The notes beneath the pieces were generated by a model. That model saw only the letters and a list, made by a program, of their open reading frames with translations. It ran no database searches and was not told the origin of the DNA. A stretch of DNA of 64,000 nt from Paenibacillus chibensis. Its GTDB lineage: Bacteria > Bacillota > Bacilli > Paenibacillales > Paenibacillaceae. The stretch is taken from contig NZ_BIMK01000013.1 of the NCBI RefSeq assembly GCF_004001045.1, forward strand, positions 62,001 to 126,000. Direction: 5' to 3'. The position numbers and the translations under genes are program-made. Shown here piece by piece: positions 8,288-17,285 of this stretch; within the stretch, counting starts at the first letter, position 1, and every line of letters begins with the position of its first letter.

Positions 8288-8333
8288 AAAAACCTCCTTG
8301 TTTGCCAGTAGGCAACAGGGAGGTTTTTTGTTT
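8288..8333 (+). terminator. rho-independent terminator
   Basis: AAAACCTCC-TGTTTGCC / GGCAACA-GGGAGGTTTTTT hairpin with AGTA loop and a T run, directly after the winged-helix gene. Confidence 0.9.
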
Positions 8334-8414
8334 TAACGGCTTATTTACATCGTCTTGACAAAAGTAGAAATTAAAAGAAAGTTAATAATTTCTGAAAACT
8401 TTTTAAGTTCTCTA

Positions 8415-8443
8415 TTTACAGAACTACATCGGGTTCTTATAAT
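8415..8443 (+). promoter_or_regulatory. sigma-A promoter of the peptide transporter operon
   Basis: TTTACA (8415-8420), 17-base spacer, TATAAT (8438-8443), 83 bases before the ATG of the binding-protein gene. A second TTGACA (8355-8360) lies upstream without a clear -10. Confidence 0.75.
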
Positions 8444-8526
8444 AAACAATAACATCTTACGGCTCTAATTCATACTTATCGCATAAGAATGATGAGCATA
8501 AGGAAAATATTAGGAGGTTATCTATC

Positions 8527-10275
8527 ATGAAAAAAGGCGTTTATTTATTAACATCGCTGATGATTGTCGGCTCTTTGCTTCTATCGGCATGCTCGGACTC
8601 TAAGGATGCTTCGCCAACGAGCAGCACGACGACGCAGGCTGAAGGAAGCACCAAGGAGAAAAGCACGGAAGCTGTTGCCGGGGAATCGGGCTTGAGTGAG
8701 CCTTACCAAGCAGCAGATATGTCGAAGCTTCCCGCGGTAGCCAAGCAGCGTACGGACACGATCATCGTGGGTCTGACCGATCCCAGCGGCGCGTTCACGC
8801 CTTATTTCACGCAAAGCGGATATGACGGGAACGTAAACTCGCTCCTGTTCAGTTCACTGGTAACCGTTGACGAGAAAGGCCTTCCCATTCCGGACCTGGC
8901 TGAAAAATGGGATGTATCCGACGATCAGCTGACTTATACATACCATCTTCGCAAAGATTTGAAATTCAGCGACGGCTCGCCGTTGACCGCCGATGATGTG
9001 GCCTTCACGTGGACGCTGCTCTTCGATAAAGCCTACGACGGGGATTCGATGGTTCCGACGCTTGCGGTCAAAGGTGCTCAGGCTTACAAGGAAGGCAAAG
9101 CGCAAAGCATCGAAGGCATTAAAATCATCGATCCGCTAACGATCTCGGTCACGCTGGAGAAGCCGAACGCGACTGCGCTTACGATGCTCGGAGACAAAGT
9201 GCTGTCCAAGGCTTACTATGGCAAGGATTACAAATTCGGGCAGCTGGATTATATTAAAAAGCTTCATGGAGCCCCTGTAGGCAACGGCCCCTACAAGCTG
9301 GAGAAATTCATCCCTGGGCAGGAAGTTCGCTTCGTAGCCAACGAGAACTATTACAAAGGCAAGCCGAAAACAGAGCATTTCATTTATAAAACATCCGAAG
9401 GCGATACCTGGCAGTATCTCGAGACGGGCGAGGTCGATTATGCATCCTTCAGCGCCACCACCGAGAACATCGATAAGCTGAAAAGCATGGGCTTCATCAA
9501 CATCATTCCTTACACGCCAAGCACGTACGGTTACATTCAACTGAATCTGGAGCATGAGCCGATGAAGGATAAGAACGTCCGCCAGGCGCTGACTTACGGC
9601 TTGGACCGCCAAAGCATCTACGTGGATGCGAACCAGGGTGCCGGTGCTGTCGCGAACATTCCAGCCTCGCCCATCTCCTGGGCCTACACGGAGGAGGGCA
9701 TCAACCCTTATAAATTCGATCCGGAAAAAGCCAAGCAGCTGCTGGATGAAGCCGGATGGAAAGCGGGAGCGGACGGGATCCGCGAAAAAGACGGCAAGCA
9801 GCTGAGCATTCATTACCTTGGCTCGAAAAGTAAGCAGACGGATATCTTTATTGCCGTGGCGAAAGAGAACTTCCAAGATATCGGCGTGAAATTCGAACCG
9901 GAGGTATTCGCGGACTTCAACTCGCTTGTTTCGAAAGTGGATAGTGGCGACTACGACTGGGTAAGCTTCTCCACGCCAATGCTTACCGATCCTTCCGATG
10001 GTCTGGTACAGTTCGTGGACGGCGAAATCAAGGCCTACGACAATCCGAAGCTGAAGGAGCTGTACGATAAAGGATTGGCGACAACCAATATCGAGGAGCG
10101 CAAGCAAGTGTACAAGGAAGCCTTCCAGCTGCTGAATGACGAGCTTCCAATCATTTTCACGAGCTACAAGAAAACCGTTTACGGCTACAATGGACGCATC
10201 GAAAACCTGGCTGTCAGCCCGTTCGTCGGCCTGGCTAACAGTCTTCCGGACTGGTCGCTGAAACCGGCGCAATAA
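8527..10275 (+). CDS. peptide ABC transporter substrate-binding lipoprotein (OppA/DppE type)
   Basis: Extracytoplasmic binding protein of the SBP_bac_5 family (582 residues) that captures oligo- or dipeptides. Signal peptide with lipobox LSAC, lipidated Cys22, followed by a Ser/Thr/Lys-rich linker to about residue 60. Family signatures include 'DLAEKWDVSDDQLTYTYHLR', 'KFSDGSPLTADDVAFTW', 'GNGPYKLEKFIPG' and 'NVRQALTYGLDRQSI'. It heads a five-gene operon (binding protein, two permeases, two ATPases) with an AGGAGG site before the ATG. Peptide length preference cannot be told from sequence, so no opp/dpp symbol is given. Confidence 0.92.
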   Translation: MKKGVYLLTSLMIVGSLLLSACSDSKDASPTSSTTTQAEGSTKEKSTEAVAGESGLSEPYQAADMSKLPAVAKQRTDTIIVGLTDPSGAFTPYFTQSGYDGNVNSLLFSSLVTVDEKGLPIPDLAEKWDVSDDQLTYTYHLRKDLKFSDGSPLTADDVAFTWTLLFDKAYDGDSMVPTLAVKGAQAYKEGKAQSIEGIKIIDPLTISVTLEKPNATALTMLGDKVLSKAYYGKDYKFGQLDYIKKLHGAPVGNGPYKLEKFIPGQEVRFVANENYYKGKPKTEHFIYKTSEGDTWQYLETGEVDYASFSATTENIDKLKSMGFINIIPYTPSTYGYIQLNLEHEPMKDKNVRQALTYGLDRQSIYVDANQGAGAVANIPASPISWAYTEEGINPYKFDPEKAKQLLDEAGWKAGADGIREKDGKQLSIHYLGSKSKQTDIFIAVAKENFQDIGVKFEPEVFADFNSLVSKVDSGDYDWVSFSTPMLTDPSDGLVQFVDGEIKAYDNPKLKELYDKGLATTNIEERKQVYKEAFQLLNDELPIIFTSYKKTVYGYNGRIENLAVSPFVGLANSLPDWSLKPAQ

Positions 10276-10353
10276 TCCTTTATTCAACCATTTCGTCCCT
10301 CGTCTCCGCGTCTTGCTCGCGATGCGGGGGACAATGCGATTAGGAGGCTATCG

Positions 10354-11310
10354 ATGAGTGCTTATTTAACGAAACGGATCAGCTATATGCTCATTATTCT
10401 GCTGGCTGCGTCGCTGTTAATATTCAGCCTGTATGCGCTGACGCCGGGTGACTACATCAGCAGCAACATTAAGCTGAGCCCGGAACGGAAAGCTGAGCTG
10501 CGGGAAATTTACGGCCTGAACAAACCCTTGCTGGAACGTTACGGGATTTGGATGAAAAATGCGCTTCACGGGGACTTCGGATTTTCCCTGGCGCAGCAGA
10601 AGCCGGTCCTCACCTTGTTCAACGAATATATATGGAATTCATTTTTGCTCGCCATCGTTTCTACGTTTCTAACATGGCTGATCGCCGTCATCATCGGAGT
10701 GGTTTCGGCATACAAGCAGTATTCCTGGTTCGACACGCTGGTCATGGTGCTGATCTTTGCAGCGATGTCTTTGCCGTCGTTTTTTATCGGGCTGTTCCTG
10801 ATCAAGATTTTCGCGGTCGACCTTAAATGGCTCCCGCCGGGAGGCATGCTGACGACGGGCAGCAACGCGACAGGCATGGATTACGTCAAGGAAGTCATTC
10901 GTCATATGACGCTGCCTGTGGTTGTTATGACGCTGCTCGGGATCGGATCGCTCACGCGGTACTTCCGCAGCAACATGATCGACGTCATCAAGCAGGACTA
11001 TATCCGTACGGCCCGCGCCAAAGGGCTGAAGGAAAGCAAAGTGCTGTTCCGGCATGCTTTGCGCAATGCGCTTCTGCCTGCGATCACACTGGTGGGCTTT
11101 GAGCTTCCGGCACTCTTCGGAGGGTCGCTCATCATCGAGAAAATCTTCAACTGGCCGGGGATCGGCCAATTATACATGCAGTCCTTCGGTCTGCGTGATT
11201 ACCCGCTGCTAATGGGATTCACGATGCTGCTCGCCGTACTGACGGTCATCGGCACGCTGATCTCCGACGTGCTGTATCACATCGCTGATCCGCGCGTGCG
11301 GCTGCACTAG
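10354..11310 (+). CDS. peptide ABC transporter permease (OppB/DppB type)
   Basis: Membrane permease (318 residues). The N-terminal segment 'YMLIILLAASLLIFSLYALT' followed by 'PGDYISSN' is typical of the OppB family, and the EAA loop reads 'DYIRTARAKGLKESKVLFRHALRNALLP' (given here as the contiguous region around residue 220). About six membrane segments. Lies 78 bases after the binding-protein gene, with AGGAGG before the ATG, and 17 bases before the second permease gene. Confidence 0.92.
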   Translation: MSAYLTKRISYMLIILLAASLLIFSLYALTPGDYISSNIKLSPERKAELREIYGLNKPLLERYGIWMKNALHGDFGFSLAQQKPVLTLFNEYIWNSFLLAIVSTFLTWLIAVIIGVVSAYKQYSWFDTLVMVLIFAAMSLPSFFIGLFLIKIFAVDLKWLPPGGMLTTGSNATGMDYVKEVIRHMTLPVVVMTLLGIGSLTRYFRSNMIDVIKQDYIRTARAKGLKESKVLFRHALRNALLPAITLVGFELPALFGGSLIIEKIFNWPGIGQLYMQSFGLRDYPLLMGFTMLLAVLTVIGTLISDVLYHIADPRVRLH

Positions 11311-11327
11311 AGAAGGGGGAGTCATTC

Positions 11328-12257
11328 ATGTCATTAAGCAGCACGCCGCTGTCCGGGACGATCGGGACGAAACAGGCTCAAGCGAAATCTTCCTCCCTGT
11401 TCCGGCAGTCGATGCGCAGATTGATGCGGAACAAGCTCGCCGTTTCGGGCTTGGTCGTTGTCGTCATTATGGTTTTGGCCTGCTTCATCGGGCCGTTCTT
11501 CTCACCTTACACGGATAATAAAGTTCACATGGCCATGATGAACAAGGCGCCGAGTCTCAAGCACTGGCTAGGTACCGATGCGCTGGGCCGAGATGTACTG
11601 ACAAGGGTACTCCAGGCTGGACGTATTTCTTTGACCGTGGGACTTGCCTCCATGGTTCTATCCGTTTTCATCGGTGCCTTGCTTGGTGCCATCGCGGGCT
11701 ATTACCGCGGGTTCGTTGATCAAATCATTATGCGGATTGCCGATTTGCTGCTTACGATTCCGGGGCTTCCGCTGCTGTTTATATTCGGCGCGCTCTTGTC
11801 TGAATGGAAGGTACCGACGGAATATCGGATGTACATCGTTATGTTCATGCTCGGCTTTGTCAATTGGCCGGGTCTCGCACGTATGGTCAGGGGGCAGATG
11901 CTCAGCCTGCGGGAGCGCGAGTTCATGCAGGCAGCTGTCGTTCTCGGCCTGCGGGACCGCCGGAAGCTGTTTAACCATCTGCTGCCCAATATCGTTCCGC
12001 TGCTTATCGTCATTGCAACCTTGAATATCGGCGGTTCGATCCTAAGCGAATCGGTTCTCAGCTTTTTCGGTCTCGGCGTCATGCCGCCTACTCCGACTTG
12101 GGGGAACATGATCGATGCGGCGAATAATCTGATTGATTTTCAGGAGCGGCCATGGCTTTGGATTCCTCCGGGATTTTCCATCTTCGCCACGGTCATAGCC
12201 ATTAATATTTTCGGTGACGGGCTCAGAGATGTTCTCGATCCGAAACAGAAGAGGTAG
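11328..12257 (+). CDS. peptide ABC transporter permease (OppC/DppC type)
   Basis: Membrane permease (309 residues) with the OppC N-terminal cytoplasmic stretch ('RQSMRRLMRNKLAVSG') before the first membrane segment, the 'HWLGTDALGRDVLTRVLQAGR' region (about residues 79-100) conserved in this family, and an EAA loop 'REFMQAAVVLGLRDRRKLF' near residue 200. It pairs with the OppB-type permease. A GAAGGGGGAG site precedes the ATG; the first ATPase gene follows after 14 bases. Confidence 0.92.
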   Translation: MSLSSTPLSGTIGTKQAQAKSSSLFRQSMRRLMRNKLAVSGLVVVVIMVLACFIGPFFSPYTDNKVHMAMMNKAPSLKHWLGTDALGRDVLTRVLQAGRISLTVGLASMVLSVFIGALLGAIAGYYRGFVDQIIMRIADLLLTIPGLPLLFIFGALLSEWKVPTEYRMYIVMFMLGFVNWPGLARMVRGQMLSLREREFMQAAVVLGLRDRRKLFNHLLPNIVPLLIVIATLNIGGSILSESVLSFFGLGVMPPTPTWGNMIDAANNLIDFQERPWLWIPPGFSIFATVIAINIFGDGLRDVLDPKQKR

Positions 12258-12271
12258 GTGGGAGATTCGAT

Positions 12272-13255
12272 ATGAAGGATTTAATGAAAATAGACCATCT
12301 CAGCACTTATTTCGTGAACGGAACGGATCAGGTCAAAGCGGTCGATGATGTAAGCTTGCGCGTGCGGGAAGGAGAGACCGTCTGCATCGTAGGGGAATCC
12401 GGCTGCGGCAAAAGCGTGACGGCCATGTCCATTATGGGTCTCGTGGAGGAACCTGGAGGTAAGATCGTCAATGGCGAGATCCATTTTGAAGGTCGAGATT
12501 TGCTACAGCTGAGCAAAAATGAACTGCGCACCCTACGCGGAAATGAAATCTCCATGATTTTTCAGGAGCCGATGTCTTCCTTGAATCCGGTACTCAAAAT
12601 CGGACAGCAGATCATGGAGCCGCTGATCGTTCACCAGAAGCTGAGCAAGAAGGACGCGCGTAATCGGGCGATCGAGCTCATTGAGCAGGTAGGCATTTCC
12701 CGGGCCGCGCAAATTGCCGATTCTTATCCGCATGAGCTGAGTGGAGGGATGCTGCAGCGGATCATGATCGCCATTGCCATCTCAAGCAGCCCGAAGCTGC
12801 TGATCGCGGATGAGCCGACCACAGCGCTGGACGTGACGATTCAGGCACAAATACTGGATATGCTGCGCAAATTTAAAGAGCAGTCCAACATGTCCATCAT
12901 GCTGATCACCCACGATCTTGGCGTCGTAGCCGAAATGGCGGATTACGTCATTGTCATGTATGCCGGCAAAATCGTGGAGGAGGGCGAGGTCGTGAAGCTC
13001 TTCCAAAATCCCAAGCACCCGTACACCCAGGGACTGCTCAAATCCAAGCCGGTGATCAATCAGCGGCAGGATGAGCTGTACTCCATCCCTGGGCAGGTGC
13101 CTAACCCGCTTGAGCTGACAGAATCCTGCTATTTCCATGACCGCTGCGAGCATTGCATGGACATTTGCAGAACGAAGCGGCCCGAGCTGAAAGAAGTGGC
13201 CGAGCAGCAAAAAACCGCCTGCTGGCTGTATGAGGAGGCGCTTGTGAATGCCTGA
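12272..13255 (+). CDS. peptide ABC transporter ATP-binding protein (OppD/DppD type)
   Basis: Cytoplasmic ATPase (327 residues). Walker A GESGCGKS (about residues 38-45), ABC signature ELSGGM (the usual Q replaced by M, normal for OppD), Walker B 'LLIADEPTTALD', and the H-loop 'LITHDLG'. The C-terminal oligo_HPY region has the cysteines 'CYFHDRCEHCMDIC' expected for a 4Fe-4S cluster site in OppD/DppD C-termini. Its end overlaps the next ATPase gene by eight bases. Confidence 0.93.
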   Translation: MKDLMKIDHLSTYFVNGTDQVKAVDDVSLRVREGETVCIVGESGCGKSVTAMSIMGLVEEPGGKIVNGEIHFEGRDLLQLSKNELRTLRGNEISMIFQEPMSSLNPVLKIGQQIMEPLIVHQKLSKKDARNRAIELIEQVGISRAAQIADSYPHELSGGMLQRIMIAIAISSSPKLLIADEPTTALDVTIQAQILDMLRKFKEQSNMSIMLITHDLGVVAEMADYVIVMYAGKIVEEGEVVKLFQNPKHPYTQGLLKSKPVINQRQDELYSIPGQVPNPLELTESCYFHDRCEHCMDICRTKRPELKEVAEQQKTACWLYEEALVNA

Positions 13256-14211
13256 AGGATTGCTTGAAGTCAATCACCTGAAAAAATATTTTCCGATTCA
13301 AAAAGGCCTGCTGAACCGCACGGTAGGTCATGTCAAAGCGGTAGACGATATCAGTCTGTCCATTCAAAAGGGTGAAACCTTCGGGCTTGTCGGCGAATCC
13401 GGCAGCGGGAAAAGTACTGTCGGCAAGACGATTATCCGTCTAACGGAAAAGACCGAAGGTGAAGTGAAATTCAAAGGCGTGGATTTGTACAGTCTGTCGC
13501 CGCAGGAGCTTCGCAAGATCCGGCCAAGCATGCAGCTGATATTTCAAGATCCATACAGCTCGCTGAATCCGCGTGTTCGCGTAGGGGATGCGATCGGGGA
13601 AGCGCTCGTGGATCACGGACTGGTGCCTAAAGAAGAGATTCGTGACCGAGTTCTCGACGTTCTCCAATCTTGCGGCTTGTCATCGTATCATATCGACCGG
13701 TTCCCGCACGAATTCTCTGGCGGACAACGGCAGCGGATTGGCATTGCCCGTGCATTGATTCTGAATCCGGATCTGATCATCGCGGATGAGCCGGTGTCCG
13801 CTTTGGATGTCTCCATCCAGGCGCAGATCATTAACCTGTTCCGCAAGCTGCAGGAGACACGCGAACTGACGTATCTATTCATCTCCCATGACTTGAGCGT
13901 GGTCGAGCATTTGTGCACGCGGATCGGCGTCATGTACCTGGGATCGATGATGGAGACTGCCTCCCGGGACGAATTGTTCAAAAATCCGCTTCATCCCTAT
14001 ACGAAAGCGCTGCTGTCGGCGGTGCCGATTCCGATTCCCAAGCTGAAGCGGGAACGCATCGTGCTCAAAGGAGACATTCCGAGCCCTTCGAATCCACCCA
14101 GCGGGTGCAAGTTCCATACGCGCTGCCCGTTTGGTAGCCCGCTGCAAGGAAGAGGTTCCGGTGTTCCGTGATGCCGGGGGCGGACATTTTGTCGCCTGTC
14201 ACCTGGCATAA
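13248..14211 (+). pseudogene. peptide ABC transporter ATP-binding protein (OppF/DppF type), frameshifted near the C-terminus
   Basis: Second ATPase of the operon. The first 295 residues are intact: Walker A GESGSGKST, Q-loop 'IFQDPYSSLNPR', signature 'FSGGQRQRIGIARAL', Walker B 'LIIADEPVSALD'. Reading on in the start frame gives an abnormal tail and a stop at 14169-14171. From about 14134 the family's C-terminus is found in the +1 frame ('RCKEEVPVFRDAGGGHFVAC', then HLA and a stop at 14209-14211). One extra base around 14131-14135 explains this. The nucleotide-binding domain is complete, so the shortened protein could still work, but the last cysteine pair of the Fe-S-like motif is lost. A terminator follows the restored stop. 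Confidence 0.85.
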
Positions 14212-14220
14212 AACGTATGA

Positions 14221-14252
14221 AGGCATGTTCCAAGAGCGGAACATGCCTTTTT
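14221..14252. terminator. bidirectional terminator
   Basis: AGGCATGTTCC / GGAACATGCCT stem with an AAGAGC loop and TTTT on the plus side, between the peptide-transporter operon and the convergent nucleotidyltransferase-like gene, whose stop touches it. Confidence 0.9.
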
Positions 14253-14839
14253 CACGGTCTGTATTCTTCATCGAGAATATGTACAATTTGCACTTGGGGC
14301 CAAATACGGCTCCAATTTTTGCTGGACACGCGTTTTTCGTAGATCATCGCACGGTCATGGCTTTGAACATAGTAGGGGGTAGGCCTGACGACCATATCCA
14401 CGTCATCCTGGATTCCATGGCAGGCCGTCAGAATGACGTTATCCTTATCATCAAGCGAAACGCCAAGCGCGGTCGCGGTTTCCGTGAAGTTGGCGATGGC
14501 ATCCACAGACGAGCGAAAGGGGGGCATTTGGTTAATCAAATGCATGCGAGTTTCGTTTTTAACGGACCACGGCACTTCCGGCATCCAAGAGAACAGCTGG
14601 TTTTCGTATTCTTTTTCCACGGACTCGTCGCAGCAGTCCGGATTGAAATAGACGACATCGACGTCCGGCAGCGGTGTCCGCTCGGAATAGCCTTGGATAT
14701 GATCCCAGATTTTTGATCTTACGAAGCCGGCGCATACCCACCAGTCCGGCAGTTGAAGCTTTTTCGCCGTGTGTAGGATGTCCATCATCCAGCGATCTTG
14801 CTCGATGAGGTGAATGATGTCTTGCTCACTACGAATCAT
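14252..14839 (-). CDS. nucleotidyltransferase family protein (NTP_transf_6/COG3575)
   Basis: A 195-residue soluble protein. 'WVCAGFVRSKIWDHIQGY' followed by 'TPLPDVDVVYFN' matches the nucleotidyltransferase fold of COG3575, with the two aspartates of D-V-D as the expected metal ligands (about residues 59-61). The C-terminal 'WSRIWPQVQI' motif is also typical. The reaction catalysed by these proteins is not known to me. It stands alone, convergent with the peptide operon and divergent from a small secreted protein gene. A GGAGGGAT site precedes the ATG. Confidence 0.8.
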   Translation of the reverse strand: MIRSEQDIIHLIEQDRWMMDILHTAKKLQLPDWWVCAGFVRSKIWDHIQGYSERTPLPDVDVVYFNPDCCDESVEKEYENQLFSWMPEVPWSVKNETRMHLINQMPPFRSSVDAIANFTETATALGVSLDDKDNVILTACHGIQDDVDMVVRPTPYYVQSHDRAMIYEKRVSSKNWSRIWPQVQIVHILDEEYRP

Positions 14840-15022
14840 GATAGATATCCCTCCAACATGAGTATGTGTTCATTATAATTCAGAAGACGCGGTGCTGGTC
14901 CGAAATTAATATCGAATAAATAAAAATATTTTTGATTTACGTCGTAACTTGTCCGAATTAAAAGCGTTATAAGTGTTGTAATGATAAATTCCAATATTAC
15001 CCAATGAGGAAAGGTGAGAGTA

Positions 15023-15535
15023 ATGAAGAAAACCAATTTTCGTAAACTTTTAGTCATGACCGCTGCTGTTTCCACGCTTAGCATGATGCTGGCAACCGGG
15101 GCAGGAGCCGAATCCTTCGCAGCCGACAATACTTCCACTTCTTCTGCAGCCTTAGAGCCCGGCGCTCTTACAGCAGCTCCACCTCAATTGTTTAGTCCGT
15201 TAAGCATCAGTGGGAACTACTTGTATTTGACAAATGGAAATTCGAACATCAGCGCCATTGGTAACGGGCAACTTCAAGTGAATGCAGATACAACAGCTAA
15301 AACAATCGTGGATAACATTAAAGCTTATGCGGTTGTTCAGCGTTACACTGGAACCAGCTGGGTCAATGTGAATGACACCACTTTTTCGAGAAACAATGCT
15401 GATTATGTTGTTGGCGATGCGATATTCACAGGTGTGAAAGGTTTCTACTACCGGGTAGCCTGCACGCATTCTATCACTAAAGGTGGCCTTTTTGAACAGA
15501 GCGTTGAGTATTCCGGGTATGTATTAGCATATTAA
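15023..15535 (+). CDS. small secreted protein of unknown function
   Basis: 170 residues, starting at ATG 15023 behind GAAAGGTGAG (an in-frame GTG at 15014 overlaps that site and is unlikely). A Sec signal peptide (KKTNFRK, hydrophobic core to about residue 25, cleavage after AGA or FAA) is followed by a Ser/Thr-rich linker and a globular domain of about 120 residues with alternating polar and aromatic residues suggesting beta structure ('AYAVVQRYTGTSWVNVND', 'GFYYRVACTHSI'). I do not recognise the family. A terminator follows. It is a single gene, probably exported. Confidence 0.75.
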   Translation: MKKTNFRKLLVMTAAVSTLSMMLATGAGAESFAADNTSTSSAALEPGALTAAPPQLFSPLSISGNYLYLTNGNSNISAIGNGQLQVNADTTAKTIVDNIKAYAVVQRYTGTSWVNVNDTTFSRNNADYVVGDAIFTGVKGFYYRVACTHSITKGGLFEQSVEYSGYVLAY

Positions 15536-15545
15536 TAAACGACAT

Positions 15546-15583
15546 AAAAAAGCGGTAATCCCATGGGATTGCCGCTCTTTTTG
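15546..15583. terminator. bidirectional terminator
   Basis: Stem AGCGGTAATCCC / GGGATTGCCGCT (one G-T pair), A-run before and T-run after, between convergent genes. Confidence 0.88.
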
Positions 15584-15584
15584 T

Positions 15585-16412
15585 TTAGGGAGCCTGAGTT
15601 AATGACTGGCTGACGGATTTATAAACTTCGACCAATTCAGCTTTAGGGATATCACTCTCGATATTAATCATGATGTTTTGTTCGATACCTAACAGTTGGT
15701 TATGAAGACCCGGGCTATAATAAATATCGTCATTCCCCATCCTCATCACTTCTGTTTCTTTAGATAATGTTGAGAGGATGGACTGGAAGGTTTTCAACTT
15801 CATTAAATAGATCCACACCGTATGTTGCTCTGTATCTGTAAACTTAAATGTGACCTTGTCATATTTACTTCGATCTTCGGTCGGGGAAGAGACGGTGTAA
15901 CTTTCAAAGTGATATTTATTTTGGAGTTCAGATAAATCAGGAACCGCAAAAGATAATTTTGCTTGTAAATCCCCTTGGTCAAGAGGCGTATTTACGCTAT
16001 TATTAACTTCGCTCCATTCCTTACGCATATAATTATCGTCTTGGTTGCCCTGTTCATTGTAGTTAGCAGGTAATTCTGTTTTGGGTGTAACAACCTCAGA
16101 AGGAACTTCGCCGTTTCGAACGACGATACCAATCACCCCGTTACCCATGTCCACTACCGTTTTCACGATCGGAGAGACGGCCTTGGTAACGCCGGGAGGG
16201 CTGAATAGAATCGCACCGGCAACAAAGGATGCGGCAACAATGCCGCTGAGCTGCATACGACGTCTGCGCGTGCGCTTGCGGTTCACTTGTTCGAGCCGTG
16301 CTTGAACCTTTTTCCATGATGCTTGTTTGTTCTCTTCGGTCGTTAACGAGGATGAAGTAACAGCACGGTCAAAAGCGACGTCAAACCACTCTTCATATTT
16401 TTCGCTTTTCAT
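15585..16412 (-). CDS. anti-sigma factor-like membrane protein (DUF4367-like C-terminus)
   Basis: The start is placed at ATG 16412, where it overlaps the end of the sigma factor gene by 20 bases; the longer frame adds 27 residues that only mirror the sigma coding region. The 275-residue protein has a cytoplasmic N-terminus ('YEEWFDVAFDRAV', then a basic RKRTRRRRM stretch), one membrane segment (about residues 52-70) and an extracellular domain whose end ('GIEQNIMINIESDIPKAEL') resembles DUF4367 sensor domains. It probably holds the partner ECF sigma factor at the membrane. Signal sensed: unknown. Confidence 0.75.
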   Translation of the reverse strand: MKSEKYEEWFDVAFDRAVTSSSLTTEENKQASWKKVQARLEQVNRKRTRRRRMQLSGIVAASFVAGAILFSPPGVTKAVSPIVKTVVDMGNGVIGIVVRNGEVPSEVVTPKTELPANYNEQGNQDDNYMRKEWSEVNNSVNTPLDQGDLQAKLSFAVPDLSELQNKYHFESYTVSSPTEDRSKYDKVTFKFTDTEQHTVWIYLMKLKTFQSILSTLSKETEVMRMGNDDIYYSPGLHNQLLGIEQNIMINIESDIPKAELVEVYKSVSQSLTQAP

Positions 16413-16980
16413 CCTTAATCCCCCACTCTTTAAACAGCATTTTTTTGATACTTTCCCTGGCCCTGAATAGACGCTGTTTGACGACATCTTCACTCAGATC
16501 CAACATATTCGAGATTTCTTTGTAGGATAGACCCTGTTTCCAGCGATACTCGATCAGCACGCTGTATTCAGGCTTCAATTGCTGGAGATAATCCATGATA
16601 GATTCTTCAATCAGTTTGGTTTCTACTGTATTTTCTACCGATATCGGAGATTTGGAAATTTCCTCTTTATACATAAAAACACCTTCAACATCCAGTTGGT
16701 TACGGTAGTTTTTATTTTTTCGCAAATAATTAATGGTCGTATTTTTAGTTACGACTTTGAGCCAGGCGCGCAGTTTGCCTTCGTTTTCAAACACGGGTTT
16801 ATTTTTGATTACTTTAATAAAGGATTCCTGGATAATATCTTCAGTGGCCGCGTGATCTTTAACGATATAGAGAATCATGCCATAGGCAAAATCATAGTAT
16901 TCATAATATATTTCTTCTTGCAAATCTTCACTGATCTCTCTAAAGTCTGCCGTTGCCAGCAGCCGGATCATATTGGACAT
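16393..16980 (-). CDS. ECF-type RNA polymerase sigma factor
   Basis: 195 residues from ATG 16980, chosen because GAAGGGGG lies 8-9 bases upstream. Region 2 is visible in 'FAYGMILYIVKDHAATEDIIQESFIKV' (about residues 30-56, core of the -10 recognition region 'DIIQESFIKV') and 'LRAWLKVVTKNTTINYLRK'; region 4 in 'YRWKQGLSYKEISNMLDLS' and 'VKQRLFRARESIKKM'. It is co-transcribed with the downstream anti-sigma gene. ECF factors usually drive their own promoter, but I could not identify a conserved -35 in the upstream 200 bases. Confidence 0.88.
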   Translation of the reverse strand: MSNMIRLLATADFREISEDLQEEIYYEYYDFAYGMILYIVKDHAATEDIIQESFIKVIKNKPVFENEGKLRAWLKVVTKNTTINYLRKNKNYRNQLDVEGVFMYKEEISKSPISVENTVETKLIEESIMDYLQQLKPEYSVLIEYRWKQGLSYKEISNMLDLSEDVVKQRLFRARESIKKMLFKEWGIKDEKRKI

Positions 16981-17134
16981 GATTTTCCCCCTTCCGAAAA
17001 CCCTCGTCTTCCTGTCATTCGCATCCATTCCATTTTACAATATAATTGGAGGCTTAGCCTAATTTTTGGTATTAATTTTTTTGATCATAACTACCCGCAT
17101 CAGACACGAATACCGGAGCATCGAAGAGGTAGCG

Positions 17135-17162
17135 TTTCAAATATATGTTTTTTTATTTGAAA
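17135..17162. other. A/T-rich inverted repeat
   Basis: Perfect 9-base arms TTTCAAATA / TATTTGAAA with a 10-base loop in the 300-base gap between the sigma factor gene and the KdpD-like gene. It could be an operator or a weak hairpin; apart from it and the downstream ribosome binding site, nothing else stands out in this gap. Confidence 0.4.
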
Positions 17163-17285
17163 AAAGTCATATTATCGACAAATACACGTCTTTTTGCCTG
17201 AAATGGAGCATTCGATATTTTACTTCTGCTTCATTCCGGCTTACGATTCAGCACAAGGGCAGATGAAGCAGGGGAGAGCATTGTG

